Shown here: piece after piece, positions 17,410 through 27,068 of the stretch | How positions within the stretch are numbered: position 1 is the first letter of the stretch | Layout of the letters: each line of letters opens with the position of its first letter | DNA from: Winogradskyella eximia | GTDB taxonomy: Bacteria > Bacteroidota > Bacteroidia > Flavobacteriales > Flavobacteriaceae | Length of the DNA: 64,000 nucleotides | Assembly: GCF_003386165.1 (NCBI RefSeq) | Contig: NZ_QRDV01000006.1 | Coordinates: forward strand, 62,001-126,000 | Reading direction: 5' to 3' | Position numbers and translations under genes: made by a program | Notes under the pieces: generated by a model | The model's input: the letters and a program-made list of their open reading frames with translations, nothing else | Told to the model about the DNA's origin: nothing | Database searches by the model: none

Positions 17410-19101
17410 TTATTGGTTTATTTTCACTTTAATTAAAACGTCTTCTTTTTTCTTTTTGTAGAACTCTATTACAAATTCATTTTCGGCCGTTTTAATAACT
17501 CTATTGTTGCTGAATTGATGAACTTCAAGTTTTTTAGTGACGTTTCTGGTATCAAAAATGTTATCTTTTTCAACGTCACCTGTAGTATCATTAATTTTAT
17601 AAGCAGTTAAGTAGCCACCATGGCCATCGCTATGTTTAGCTGGGATTTTGTTTAAAGGTAAGTCTATGTTTTTTACATTATCTAAATAAACTAAATAGTG
17701 GTTTCCGTTTGTATAAAAATAGGAGTAAGACATGCCTCCTTGGTAAGTCTTACTTGTGTCATAAACTTGTCCCATCTTAGGTGCTCCAGATTGTCTTTTT
17801 GGTAATTTTTTCATCCAAGCTAAATCACCGTTTGGATCTATTTTAGAAATTAACATGTCATTATTATGGAAAGTGTAATAAATACGCCCACTAGATGTGC
17901 GATGTTGTACCACAAAGGTTTGTTCTCCGATTAGTACAAGGCTACCGTCATTATATATAACTAAATCTCTAAGTTGTAAATTAATAAACTCTGCTTTGTC
18001 TTTTTCGTCTTTTTTGTTGTTCTTCTTTTTAGTTCTATCACTAACATATTGGTTTAGAACTTCTACAGGGATCTCGTGAGACTTTTTCTCTACTAATTCA
18101 CCATTTTTATCAATTTTAAATGTGAATAATCCATCAGAGTTTGCTAATCTATTATTTAAACCATTAGTGTAAAAACCTGCACAAATCATAAAATCATCTG
18201 AAGATTCAAATAATGAAATTCCATTAATAAATTTATCATCTAAAACTATTTTGGTAATTTCTATATTATCCGAGCCATCTAAAAGTCTAAATAACTCCAT
18301 GTGGTAATTAGCATCTTTGTCTTTCTTTTTCTTTTTGTCTTTATTACTATCGTCATGAAATACTTTAGAAAGCATATAGCCATGGCCTTCAGAGTCTACT
18401 GCGAAATCGAGTAAATTCATTCGTCTTTCAGTATATGGCATTTTATATTCATTAGACCAAACAGGATTTAAAGTAAAATCATATACGTTAACACCTATTA
18501 TATCATAACTTTTAGTGTCTCTTTTTACCTCTGGTTTTTTTCTGTATTGTACCATAAGTTTAGATTCATCATAAGAAGTAATAAAGTCAAATTTGTCTGT
18601 AACTCCAAAGCCGCCAAACATTCCCATTGCACCAAAATTAACGCCAGTAGTATATGTAGCCATTGGTGATCCGGCTAATTTTCCTGAAATATCAATTAAT
18701 TTAATAGGTTCCCCTATAAACTCACCAGTTTCAAAGTTGATTTCTCTGTAATATAAACGTTCATGCTTTGTTTTTTTTCCAGACCACGATGAGTAAAAAA
18801 AGTAATACTTGTCTTGCAGTTCAATCATTCCTTCTACAACATAATTATCAGGGAGATCTTCGTATTTTTTTTCTGAAATAATACCTAATCCTTCTACATC
18901 AAATTTTTGAATGACTAAATATTTTTTCCAAGGTTTAACAGTTAAGACTTGTTTGTTTTTACTGAAATAGAATTTTTTTGCAGCATCATAAACTTGATAA
19001 GGTTCACTAACATTAAAACTATAATCCGGAGATAATTCTTTTTGTGCGTTTAATGTCAGTAAGAAAAGACATGTACAAAGTAATAGGTATGCTTTTTTCA
19101 T
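17410..19101 (-). CDS. Large exported protein of unknown function with Lys/Asp-rich insertions
   Basis: A protein of about 563 residues with signal peptide MKKAYLLLCTCLFLLTLNAQ. The ATG at 19101 is used; the codon before it is TTG. The mature chain is rich in short beta strands with aromatic and Asp/Gly turns, suggesting a propeller, but I recognise no named domain. Two low-complexity Lys/Asp runs interrupt it (DDSNKDKKKKKDKDANYH and KKKNNKKDEKDK), probably surface loops. It is transcribed alone, divergent from the PUL regulator. Confidence 0.65.
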   Translation of the reverse strand: MKKAYLLLCTCLFLLTLNAQKELSPDYSFNVSEPYQVYDAAKKFYFSKNKQVLTVKPWKKYLVIQKFDVEGLGIISEKKYEDLPDNYVVEGMIELQDKYYFFYSSWSGKKTKHERLYYREINFETGEFIGEPIKLIDISGKLAGSPMATYTTGVNFGAMGMFGGFGVTDKFDFITSYDESKLMVQYRKKPEVKRDTKSYDIIGVNVYDFTLNPVWSNEYKMPYTERRMNLLDFAVDSEGHGYMLSKVFHDDSNKDKKKKKDKDANYHMELFRLLDGSDNIEITKIVLDDKFINGISLFESSDDFMICAGFYTNGLNNRLANSDGLFTFKIDKNGELVEKKSHEIPVEVLNQYVSDRTKKKNNKKDEKDKAEFINLQLRDLVIYNDGSLVLIGEQTFVVQHRTSSGRIYYTFHNNDMLISKIDPNGDLAWMKKLPKRQSGAPKMGQVYDTSKTYQGGMSYSYFYTNGNHYLVYLDNVKNIDLPLNKIPAKHSDGHGGYLTAYKINDTTGDVEKDNIFDTRNVTKKLEVHQFSNNRVIKTAENEFVIEFYKKKKEDVLIKVKINQ

Positions 19102-19129
19102 CAAATAAAGTTTATAATTGTTATTTGGT

Positions 19130-19137
19130 CGAATATA
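19130..19137 (-). promoter_or_regulatory. Candidate -7 element (TATATTCG)
   Basis: The minus strand carries TTTTCAATATATTCGACC about 29 bp upstream of the ATG at 19101, differing by one base from TAnnTTTG. The stretch nearly repeats the promoter of the gene at 16686-17294, so the two unknown exported proteins may be co-regulated. Confidence 0.4.
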
Positions 19138-19220
19138 TTGAAAATTATCAGGTTAGATTCTTTTTAACTCCAAGAACTATTGTTTTTTAATGAAAACTTG
19201 GTTGTTTTTCTGTAACTTAG

Positions 19221-19230
19221 AACTATACAT
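19221..19230 (+). promoter_or_regulatory. Possible weak copy of the PUL direct-repeat motif upstream of the regulator
   Basis: AACTATACAT differs by one base from the ACCTATACAT found at 40802-40811. It lies 87 bp upstream of the regulator start, where it could mediate autoregulation. One AT-rich near-match is weak evidence by itself. Confidence 0.25.
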
Positions 19231-19316
19231 GTTTAAAACATTGAAGATGTTAAGCCTAATAAACATGGCTTATTAATAAATTTACTACCTTAACAGCATT
19301 ATACAATATTTGTTTT

Positions 19317-22136
19317 ATGCCAGTTTTCTATAAACTTAATATTAATCTTTGTTTTTTACTTACAACACTACTTCTTAGTGTGAATTTTTATGCACAAGAG
19401 ATTCCACCTATCCAAATATTTACTTCTCAAGATTATGGTGCTGAAGATCAGAATTGGGCAATAACTCAAGCTGAAAACAATTTTATATATGTTGCCAATA
19501 ATAAAGGTTTACTAGAATATAATGGTGCGTCTTGGGCTCTTTATAATTCTCCAAACGATGGCATTTTAAGGTCGGTAAGGGTTGTTGGTGATAAAATTTA
19601 TTCAGGTGGATATATGGATTTTGGTTATTGGACTAAAAATAACCAAGGCAAGTTAATGTATACCTCCCTAATTAATAATCAAAAATTTTCAATAAAGGAA
19701 GATGAGGATTTTTGGGGTATTATTGATATTGAAGGTTACGTTTTGTTTCAGTCGTTTGATAGAATTTACATTTATAATATAGAAGAAGATAGTTTTGATA
19801 TTATAAATTCTGACTCTAGGATTAATAAAATGTTTAAGGTAGGTGAAACCATTTATTTTCAAATTACAAATAAAGGTGTTTTTAAGATTGAAAATGGTTT
19901 GCAAACCTTAGTGATTTCACCAGAAGCTATTGCTAATAAAGAATTGGTGAATATGTTTGTAATAGATTCAGGGTTGTTATTACTGACCAAAGAGAATGGT
20001 TTTTTTAATTTTATTAATGGTGAAATATTGCCTTGGTATCAAGATTCTGATATCCCATTTTCCAATTTAAGTATTTATAGTAGTGTTAGATTAAAAGATG
20101 AAAGTTTTGTTTTAGGTACAATCGCTAATGGAATATTTCATGTAGATAAAAATGGTAAAGAGTTATTGAAAATTAACCAATCTTTTGGGTTGAGCAATAA
20201 TACTGTTTTGTCAATTAAGGAAGACAGTTATGATAATGTGTGGCTAGGTTTAGATAATGGCATAAATGTGATTAATCTGAATTCTCCATATAGCGTGTAT
20301 ACTGATAAACAAGGGGTTTTAGGTACGGTATATGTTGCTGCTCATGTAGAGGATCATCTTTATTTAGGAACTAATCAAGGCTTGTTTTATAAAAACATAA
20401 GTTCTAAAGACAAATTTAGATTTATAGAAGGGACTAAAGGCCAGGTTTGGAGCTTGTCTGTAGTAAAAGGCGCATTGTTTTGTGGCCATGATAAAGGAAC
20501 ATTTTTAATTAATAAGGGTAATGCTAAAGAAATTTCTAATGTTTTGGGAACTTGGGTTGTTAAAGAAATTGAAGGTTTTCCAAACCTTTTAATCCAGGGT
20601 AATTATAAAGGGTTAAATATTTTAGAAAAAAAAGCTAATACATGGAGTTATAGAAATAAAATTGAGGGCTTTGATATTTCTTCTCGATATTTTGAATTTC
20701 TTGGGTCACATGAATTACTAGTGAGCCATGAGCATAAAGGAGTATATAAAATTAAGATTGATGATGATTTTAATAAGGTCGTTGATTTTAAGAAGTTGTC
20801 AATCAATGAAGGCGTAAAATCTAGTATTATAAGTTATGATGATAAAATCTTATACAGTTCAAAAGATGGCTTTTTTTCATATGATGTAAAAAATCAAACA
20901 TTCATAGCTGATACCGTTTTAAGTAAGTTGTTTAGTGGTAAAAATTACGTTTCTGGTAAGCTAATTAACGATAGAGAGGATAATAAATTATGGGGATTTT
21001 CTAATAATGACATTATATATATAGAGCCTGGGAAATTATCAAGTGAGCCAAAAATTAATACTATTGCTATTTCTGGTGAAGTACGTAAAAGCAAATCTGG
21101 ATTTGAAAATATATTAGAGTTGGGGAATAACGTCTATCTAATTGGAACTACAGAAGGGTATTTAATAATGGATTTAAATAAACTTAAGAATAGAGCTTTA
21201 GATATACATCTAATCAGTGTTGGTAATGGTTCTCATCCTAATGAACTTGTACCATTAGATTTAATGAATCCTAGCGTCTTTAAAAATAAAACTAATAATA
21301 TAAAGTTTAAGTACAGTGTAACTAATTACGATAAGCTTTCAACGTCTAAATATCAATATAAGTTAACTGGTATTTATGATAATTGGAGTGATTGGTCTAC
21401 AAGTTCAGAAGTGTTTTTTAAAAATTTGCCTCATGGAGATTATACTTTTGAGGCAAGAGCAATAACAGGAGGAGTTGTATCAAATAATATATTGTCGTAT
21501 ACTTTTTCGATTGAAAAACCATGGTATCTTAAGCCATTGGCCATAATTTCTTATTTTGTTTTAGCATTACTCTTTATTTATGTGCTGTATTATTTCAATA
21601 AAAAGCATTATAAAAAACAGCAAAAAAAGCTCATTGAAAAAAAGGAAAGACAATTGGCGCTAGAGCAGTCAGAAAATCAGCGCCAGTTAATACAGTTTAA
21701 AAACAAAAACTTACAATTAGACATTGAGAATAAGAATAGGGAGCTTGGTATGGCAACTATGAATTTAGTAAAGCGTAATGAATTGTTAAGTAATATTAAG
21801 AGTGAGCTAACTAAAAGTAAATCGCTCAATGAAGTTAATAAAGTAGTTAAGCTCATCAACTCAAGCATAAACAATACAAACGATTGGGAATTGTTTGAAG
21901 AGGCCTTTAATAATGTCGATAAAGATTTTATGAAAAGAATAAAGACACTTCATCCATCTATTACTCCTAATGATTTAAGATTGTGTGCTTATTTAAGGTT
22001 GAATCTGTCTTCCAAAGAAATAGCTCCTCTTCTAAATATTTCTCATAAAAGTGTTGAGGTTAAGCGCTATCGTTTGCGTAAAAAACTTGGGTTAGAACAC
22101 GAACAAAGTCTCTCTAACTACATTATTGAATTATAG
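19317..22136 (+). CDS. Membrane-spanning propeller / Y_Y_Y / LuxR-type HTH regulator
   Basis: A 939-residue one-component sensor. A signal or anchor segment (about 1-26) is followed by a large periplasmic propeller region (about 30-650) and a Y_Y_Y domain (about 660-730, with YDNWSDWS and GDYTFEARAI). A TM helix (about 740-760, IISYFVLALLFIYVLYYF) and a coiled coil (about 760-830) come next. The C-terminal LuxR-like HTH (about 885-939) includes LSSKEIAPLLNISHKSVEVKR. No histidine kinase or receiver domain is present, unlike hybrid two-component PUL regulators. It lies directly upstream of susC and should sense beta-glucan oligosaccharides and switch on the locus. Confidence 0.88.
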   Translation: MPVFYKLNINLCFLLTTLLLSVNFYAQEIPPIQIFTSQDYGAEDQNWAITQAENNFIYVANNKGLLEYNGASWALYNSPNDGILRSVRVVGDKIYSGGYMDFGYWTKNNQGKLMYTSLINNQKFSIKEDEDFWGIIDIEGYVLFQSFDRIYIYNIEEDSFDIINSDSRINKMFKVGETIYFQITNKGVFKIENGLQTLVISPEAIANKELVNMFVIDSGLLLLTKENGFFNFINGEILPWYQDSDIPFSNLSIYSSVRLKDESFVLGTIANGIFHVDKNGKELLKINQSFGLSNNTVLSIKEDSYDNVWLGLDNGINVINLNSPYSVYTDKQGVLGTVYVAAHVEDHLYLGTNQGLFYKNISSKDKFRFIEGTKGQVWSLSVVKGALFCGHDKGTFLINKGNAKEISNVLGTWVVKEIEGFPNLLIQGNYKGLNILEKKANTWSYRNKIEGFDISSRYFEFLGSHELLVSHEHKGVYKIKIDDDFNKVVDFKKLSINEGVKSSIISYDDKILYSSKDGFFSYDVKNQTFIADTVLSKLFSGKNYVSGKLINDREDNKLWGFSNNDIIYIEPGKLSSEPKINTIAISGEVRKSKSGFENILELGNNVYLIGTTEGYLIMDLNKLKNRALDIHLISVGNGSHPNELVPLDLMNPSVFKNKTNNIKFKYSVTNYDKLSTSKYQYKLTGIYDNWSDWSTSSEVFFKNLPHGDYTFEARAITGGVVSNNILSYTFSIEKPWYLKPLAIISYFVLALLFIYVLYYFNKKHYKKQQKKLIEKKERQLALEQSENQRQLIQFKNKNLQLDIENKNRELGMATMNLVKRNELLSNIKSELTKSKSLNEVNKVVKLINSSINNTNDWELFEEAFNNVDKDFMKRIKTLHPSITPNDLRLCAYLRLNLSSKEIAPLLNISHKSVEVKRYRLRKKLGLEHEQSLSNYIIEL

Positions 22137-22137
22137 C

Positions 22138-22179
22138 ACCTATACACTTGTCTTATTTACCTATACAATACCTATACAA
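22138..22179 (+). promoter_or_regulatory. Triple direct repeat ACCTATACA, candidate PUL activator site
   Basis: Three copies, ACCTATACAC (22138-22147), ACCTATACAA (22159-22168) and ACCTATACAA (22170-22179), are spaced 21 and 11 bp start to start. That is about two and one helical turns, so all face the same side of the DNA. They begin 2 bp after the regulator's stop and about 110 bp upstream of the susC -33 box. ATTTAG follows at 22187. A related site occurs at 40802-40834. Binding by the LuxR-type regulator is inferred. Confidence 0.6.
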
Positions 22180-22287
22180 AACATGTATTTAGCATCGTTT
22201 TAACTGTTTACATGAGTTTTGTTAAGTAAAAGTTAATTCGGAGAATATCATAAAATAAAGGGGTGTTGAATGCTTTATTGGTAATTT

Positions 22288-22316
22288 TTGGTGTTTTATT
22301 TTACGTTGTATGTTTT
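22288..22316 (+). promoter_or_regulatory. Candidate susC promoter (TTG-N18-TATGTTTT)
   Basis: A -33 TTG (22288-22290, within TTTTTG) is followed after 18 bp by TATGTTTT (22309-22316), one base from TAnnTTTG. The spacing suits Bacteroidetes promoters and would give a leader of about 60 nt before susC. Confidence 0.45.
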
Positions 22317-22385
22317 ATGTATAGCCCTATTTTAAGAATTCTCAATTTTTATTTTCTAATATTACATTATCTAATTAAATAAACT

Positions 22386-25300
22386 ATGAAAATAAAACTT
22401 TTCACGCTATTTGCACTCATTTTAACAATGACGGCATTTGGGCAAAATGTAGATCTAACTGGAACGGTAACTGAAGCATCTTCAGGACAACCTTTACCAG
22501 GTGTTAATGTAATCCTTAAGAATACTTCAAAAGGAGCATCAACAGATTTTGATGGAAACTTTACTTTAAAAGACGTACCATTAAATTCTGTAGTAGTTGT
22601 TTCATATATTGGTTTTGTTAAGCAAGAGATTACGATTTTAAACAGTGACCCATTGAATATTGCTTTAGTTGAAGACTCAGAGTCTTTAAGTGAGGTCGTT
22701 GTAATTGGTTATGGTACGCAGAGAAAAGAATTAGTTACAGGTGCATATTCTAGCATGGATGCAGAAAGTATTGTTGAAACTAATCCGACGAGAATTGAAG
22801 AAGCATTAAAAGGTAGTGCGGCAGGAGTTCAAGTAAATGCAAATTCTAGTTCGCCAGGAGCTTCTCTCAATATTAGAATTAGAGGTATAACTACAAATGG
22901 AGATAACTCTCCTTTAGTAATTGTAGATGGTGTTAATATCGGAAGTGATCTTAGTATTATAGATCCTAATGATATTGAAAAAATGGACATTATCAAGGAT
23001 GCTAGTTCTGCTATATATGGAGTACAAGGAGCAAATGGTGTTATTCTTATTACCACTAAATCTGGAAAGAAAAATAGAAAAACAAAATTTTCATACAATT
23101 CATACTATACCATTCAGGAAGCAGATAATCAAATCGATATGCTTAATAACTATGAATACGCTGCATATGTGAATGAAACGGAAGCCGCTGATGGTAATGC
23201 TTTGCCTTATCCAAATTTGCAAAATTTAAGTACTAACACCGATTGGCAAGAAGAATTATTCTCACAAGCTCCAATGTTTAATCATAATTTCAGTGTTAAT
23301 GGAGGGTCAGAATCTACTACGTATGGTTTTAGTGCAAGTTATTTTGCTCAAGATGGTATAATTGAAAGTGATAAGTCTAATTATCAACGTTGGACTATCA
23401 AGAATAACTTAGGTGTAGACATTTCAAAAAAATTAAAACTAAATACCTTTTTATTATACACAAATATTAGAAATAAATCTATAGCAGAAGGAGGTCGAGG
23501 GTCTGCATTGTACTATGCGTTGAATGCTTCTCCTTTAACTTCTGTTTATGATGATTCTACACCTTCAAATATCTCTAATGGATATGCATACATTGGTCAA
23601 GAGCAGGGTAACGAAATTATAAACCCACTAGCGCTTATAAATAACACATACAATGAAGGTAGGGCAGATCGTTTTACAGGTAAAATTGAATTAGTTTACG
23701 ATGTTATCGAAGATTTAAAAGCTACAACTCGATTTAATTTTAATTACTCAGATTATGGAGGAAGAGAATATTATCCGCTTCAATACTACGGTTTAGGTAA
23801 AGTTGTAAATAATGTTCAGTTAGAGACTAATAATTCTGGAGCTTTTGATGTTGATAGAAATGATGATGGACAGAGAGATCTTTATGGCACAGTTGCTGAA
23901 AATTCTCAGCATTCTTTCGATTATACTTGGGAAAATTTTATTGAATACAGCAGGTCATTTAATGATAAACATAATTTTAATTTTTTAGTAGGTACTTCCA
24001 TAAGAAGTGAGGTGTATAAAGGCTTTTTTGGTTCTGGACCTTTAAATAGTGGGCCAGATTCATGGGATAATGCGTATTTAGGAAATTCAAATTCTATTAT
24101 TCAGGTTGTGGATGATGAAGTAACCTCTAGTTTAGTGACGTCTGCAGATGGTAGAAATGAAAACAGATGGTATTCTTTTTTCGGAAGAGTTCAGTATGAT
24201 TATGAGGGCAAATATATATTGTCTGCAATGGTAAGACGTGATGCTTCAACAAAATTTGGACCGAATAATAGAGTAGGTAATTTTCCTTCAGTTTCTGTTG
24301 GTTGGTTAGCATCTAATGAAGAATTCTTTAAGGTAGATTTTATTAATAAACTTAAAGTTAGAGGAAGTTGGGGGATAACAGGAAATGATAAAATAGGTGA
24401 TTACAGATGGTTAGGTCTTTTACAAGGAACTACTGGTGAAGCAACTTATCCTTTCAATGATTTATTGTCATTTGGTAATGCCGTTGGTGCATTAGCTAAT
24501 CCTGATTTAAAATGGGAAACGAATAAGCAGACAAATATAGGGATAGATATAGGGCTGTTTAATAGTAAGTTAAATTTGACTGTTGACTATTATAAGAAAA
24601 CTACAGAGGATTTATTGTTAGTGCCAGAAGTATCAGGTCTTTTAGGATCAACTGCTGGAGGTAGTTCTGCTCCATTTGTTAATGCTGGTACTATTGAAAA
24701 TAAAGGAATTGATTTAAGTATCAATTACAAGCATGACTTTAATGATAATTTTGGTTTTAGTGCAGGTTATACGTTAACAACAATTAAAAATAAAGCGCTT
24801 CAGGTTAATAATGCGGCCGGATTTATATCAGGTGGACTTTTTGGTTTAAGTCAAACAACATCTCGATTCCAAACAGGATTGCCTATAGGCGTTTTCTATG
24901 GTCTTAAGATGGATGGTATTTATCAAAATCAAGCAGAAATTGATGCGTTAAATACAGATACAAATAACGACGGAACTATTAATAGCGAAGATACGGCTTA
25001 TCAAACAGGTGCAAGTCCAGGGGATATAAGATACGTAGATGTTGATGGAGATGGAGTTGTAGAATATGGGAGTAGCGATGACCAAACAGTTATTGGTAAT
25101 CCAATTCCTGATGTTACAATGGGTTTTAATTTAAATATAAACTACAAGTCTCTTGATTTCGGAACTTCTTTGTATGCTTCTATTGGTAACGATATAGCAC
25201 GTAGTTATGAAAGATTCCTTACTTACAGTAATAAGCCAGACCTTTATTTAGATCGTTGGACAGGTGAGGGTACTTCAAATTCTGTACCTAGAGCTTCAAA

Positions 25301-25586
25301 TACAGCTTCAAATAATTTTCTATTTTCGTCTTTTTATGTTGAAGATGGTTCTTATTTAAGGATTCAAAACGTTCAAGTAGGATATTCACTTCCTAAATCG
25401 GTATTGGATAATTTAAACTTAGACAAAATCAGAATTTATGTTGCAATAAATAACCTTTATACTTTTACTAAATATAAAGGCTACAATCCAGATGTGTCCA
25501 ATTCTAGCCCATTAGGTGCAGGAGTTGACTACGGCCAGTATCCACAGACAAGAACGTTTACAACAGGAATTAATGTTTCATTTTAA
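22386..25586 (+). CDS. SusC/RagA-family TonB-linked outer membrane transporter
   Basis: A 1066-residue SusC homologue. It has a signal peptide (1-19), then a carboxypeptidase-regulatory-like domain (about 22-95, LTGTVTEASSGQPLPGVNV). The conserved SusC junction EVVVIGYGTQRKELVTGAY precedes the plug (about 110-220, with LVIVDGVNIG and ASSAIYGVQGANGVILITTK). A beta-barrel follows, ending in aromatic SF as expected for outer membrane insertion. It imports large glucan oligosaccharides together with SusD, driven by TonB. It is the first gene of the PUL structural operon, and susD follows 10 bp later. Confidence 0.95.
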   Translation: MKIKLFTLFALILTMTAFGQNVDLTGTVTEASSGQPLPGVNVILKNTSKGASTDFDGNFTLKDVPLNSVVVVSYIGFVKQEITILNSDPLNIALVEDSESLSEVVVIGYGTQRKELVTGAYSSMDAESIVETNPTRIEEALKGSAAGVQVNANSSSPGASLNIRIRGITTNGDNSPLVIVDGVNIGSDLSIIDPNDIEKMDIIKDASSAIYGVQGANGVILITTKSGKKNRKTKFSYNSYYTIQEADNQIDMLNNYEYAAYVNETEAADGNALPYPNLQNLSTNTDWQEELFSQAPMFNHNFSVNGGSESTTYGFSASYFAQDGIIESDKSNYQRWTIKNNLGVDISKKLKLNTFLLYTNIRNKSIAEGGRGSALYYALNASPLTSVYDDSTPSNISNGYAYIGQEQGNEIINPLALINNTYNEGRADRFTGKIELVYDVIEDLKATTRFNFNYSDYGGREYYPLQYYGLGKVVNNVQLETNNSGAFDVDRNDDGQRDLYGTVAENSQHSFDYTWENFIEYSRSFNDKHNFNFLVGTSIRSEVYKGFFGSGPLNSGPDSWDNAYLGNSNSIIQVVDDEVTSSLVTSADGRNENRWYSFFGRVQYDYEGKYILSAMVRRDASTKFGPNNRVGNFPSVSVGWLASNEEFFKVDFINKLKVRGSWGITGNDKIGDYRWLGLLQGTTGEATYPFNDLLSFGNAVGALANPDLKWETNKQTNIGIDIGLFNSKLNLTVDYYKKTTEDLLLVPEVSGLLGSTAGGSSAPFVNAGTIENKGIDLSINYKHDFNDNFGFSAGYTLTTIKNKALQVNNAAGFISGGLFGLSQTTSRFQTGLPIGVFYGLKMDGIYQNQAEIDALNTDTNNDGTINSEDTAYQTGASPGDIRYVDVDGDGVVEYGSSDDQTVIGNPIPDVTMGFNLNINYKSLDFGTSLYASIGNDIARSYERFLTYSNKPDLYLDRWTGEGTSNSVPRASNTASNNFLFSSFYVEDGSYLRIQNVQVGYSLPKSVLDNLNLDKIRIYVAINNLYTFTKYKGYNPDVSNSSPLGAGVDYGQYPQTRTFTTGINVSF

Positions 25587-25596
25587 TTTAAGACAA

Positions 25597-27054
25597 ATGA
25601 CTATAAAAAAAATAACAGCTTTATTCTTAATCTTAACATGCTTTGCGTGTGAAGATTATATAGATACGCTACCGGAAGGACAAGAAAATAGTGAGAATTA
25701 TTTTAATTCTAAGTCGGATTACGAAGATGCACTAGTAGGTGTGTATGATTTATTGTCAACAACGTACCTCAATAATATATTGGGAGAAATAGCTTCAGAT
25801 AACAGTTTATGTGGAGGTGAAACACCAACAGACGTTTTAGATTGGCAACAAATTGATGACATGACGCATACACCAGATAATGGTGCATTACGAAGTGTAT
25901 TTCAGTTTATGTATGCAGGGATTAGTCGTGCAAATTATATTGTAGAATTTCAAGATAAAATTGATTTTGAAGGAAAAGAGCAATTGCTTGCGGAAAACCT
26001 AGTGTTAAGATCATATTATTATTTTGAATTGGTGAAGTTTTTTGGTGACGTACCATTATATACCAATGGAAGAATTACAATAGAAGAATCACAATCAATT
26101 CCTAGAACGCCTAAAGCAGAGGTGTATGCAAAACTTGAAGCAGATTTACAATCAACAATAGATGACTTACCATGGCAGCAAAATCAAAATGGTAGAGTAA
26201 CCAAGGGTACTGCGCTATCATTATTAGGTAAAATATATTTATACCAAGAGAAATTTGAATTAGCAGCCACTACTTTAGACCTTGTGATTAATTCTGGTCA
26301 ATATCAATTGGTAGACGATTTTTCAACTATCTTTTTAAATTCAAACGAAAATAACTCAGAATCAGTGTTCGAAGTACAATATTTCGGTGGTGAAGGTGGT
26401 AGTTTTGATTGTTTTCAATGTGTTGAAGGAAACATAGCTGTTGGGTTTATGGGACCACGATTTACAGGTGGTGATTTTGCTCCTTTTACTTCTGGTTTTA
26501 GTTTTAATCCACCAACACAAGAATTGTATAATTTATATTCAGCAGATGATGAAAGACGTGATGCTACTATATTAAGTATGGAATCTTTTATTGCTGAAAA
26601 TCCAAGTGTAACATTCAGTTTAGGTAATGAACTTGACTATACAGGTTATTACAATAAAAAATATATTCCTTATGCTGAAGCAAATTCTGGAGATGTAAAT
26701 CTTACTCATAGTAATAATTATAGAGCAATAAGATATTCTGATGTTTTATTGATGGCAGCGGAGGCGTATAATAGAAGTGGGCTCAATGATTCAAAAGCAA
26801 AGGATTATGTTAATTTGGTAAGAGTTAGAGCTGGATTGGATGAAATACAAACTTCAGGTACTAATTTAACTCAAGATATATACAAAGAAAGAAGGTTAGA
26901 ATTGGCAGGTGAAGGTCATCGCTTTTTTGACCAAGTTAGAACAGGTAGAACTAATTCTATACCAAATTTCTCTAATAAGAATGTTCTATTTCCTATACCT
27001 AGAATAGAGATTGAATTAGCAGGAAATAACTGGGAACAAAATCCTGATTATTAA
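25597..27054 (+). CDS. SusD/RagB-family surface glycan-binding lipoprotein
   Basis: A 485-residue SusD homologue. The start at 25597 puts a lipoprotein signal right at the N-terminus (MTIKKITALFLILTCFAC, lipidated Cys18); an earlier in-frame ATG at 25516 would overlap susC by 71 bp and bury the signal. Typical SusD features are the TPR-like helical core (LVLRSYYYFELVKFFGDVP) and the C-terminal YKERRLELAGEGHRFFDQVR. It forms the lid of the SusC transporter and binds glucan at the surface. Confidence 0.94.
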   Translation: MTIKKITALFLILTCFACEDYIDTLPEGQENSENYFNSKSDYEDALVGVYDLLSTTYLNNILGEIASDNSLCGGETPTDVLDWQQIDDMTHTPDNGALRSVFQFMYAGISRANYIVEFQDKIDFEGKEQLLAENLVLRSYYYFELVKFFGDVPLYTNGRITIEESQSIPRTPKAEVYAKLEADLQSTIDDLPWQQNQNGRVTKGTALSLLGKIYLYQEKFELAATTLDLVINSGQYQLVDDFSTIFLNSNENNSESVFEVQYFGGEGGSFDCFQCVEGNIAVGFMGPRFTGGDFAPFTSGFSFNPPTQELYNLYSADDERRDATILSMESFIAENPSVTFSLGNELDYTGYYNKKYIPYAEANSGDVNLTHSNNYRAIRYSDVLLMAAEAYNRSGLNDSKAKDYVNLVRVRAGLDEIQTSGTNLTQDIYKERRLELAGEGHRFFDQVRTGRTNSIPNFSNKNVLFPIPRIEIELAGNNWEQNPDY

Positions 27055-27068
27055 AAAACAAGAATACT

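Noticed and set aside
25516..25596. Upstream in-frame start for SusD overlapping the end of susC
   Set aside because: It would add 27 residues before a clear lipoprotein signal and overlap susC; the ATG at 25597 explains the protein better.
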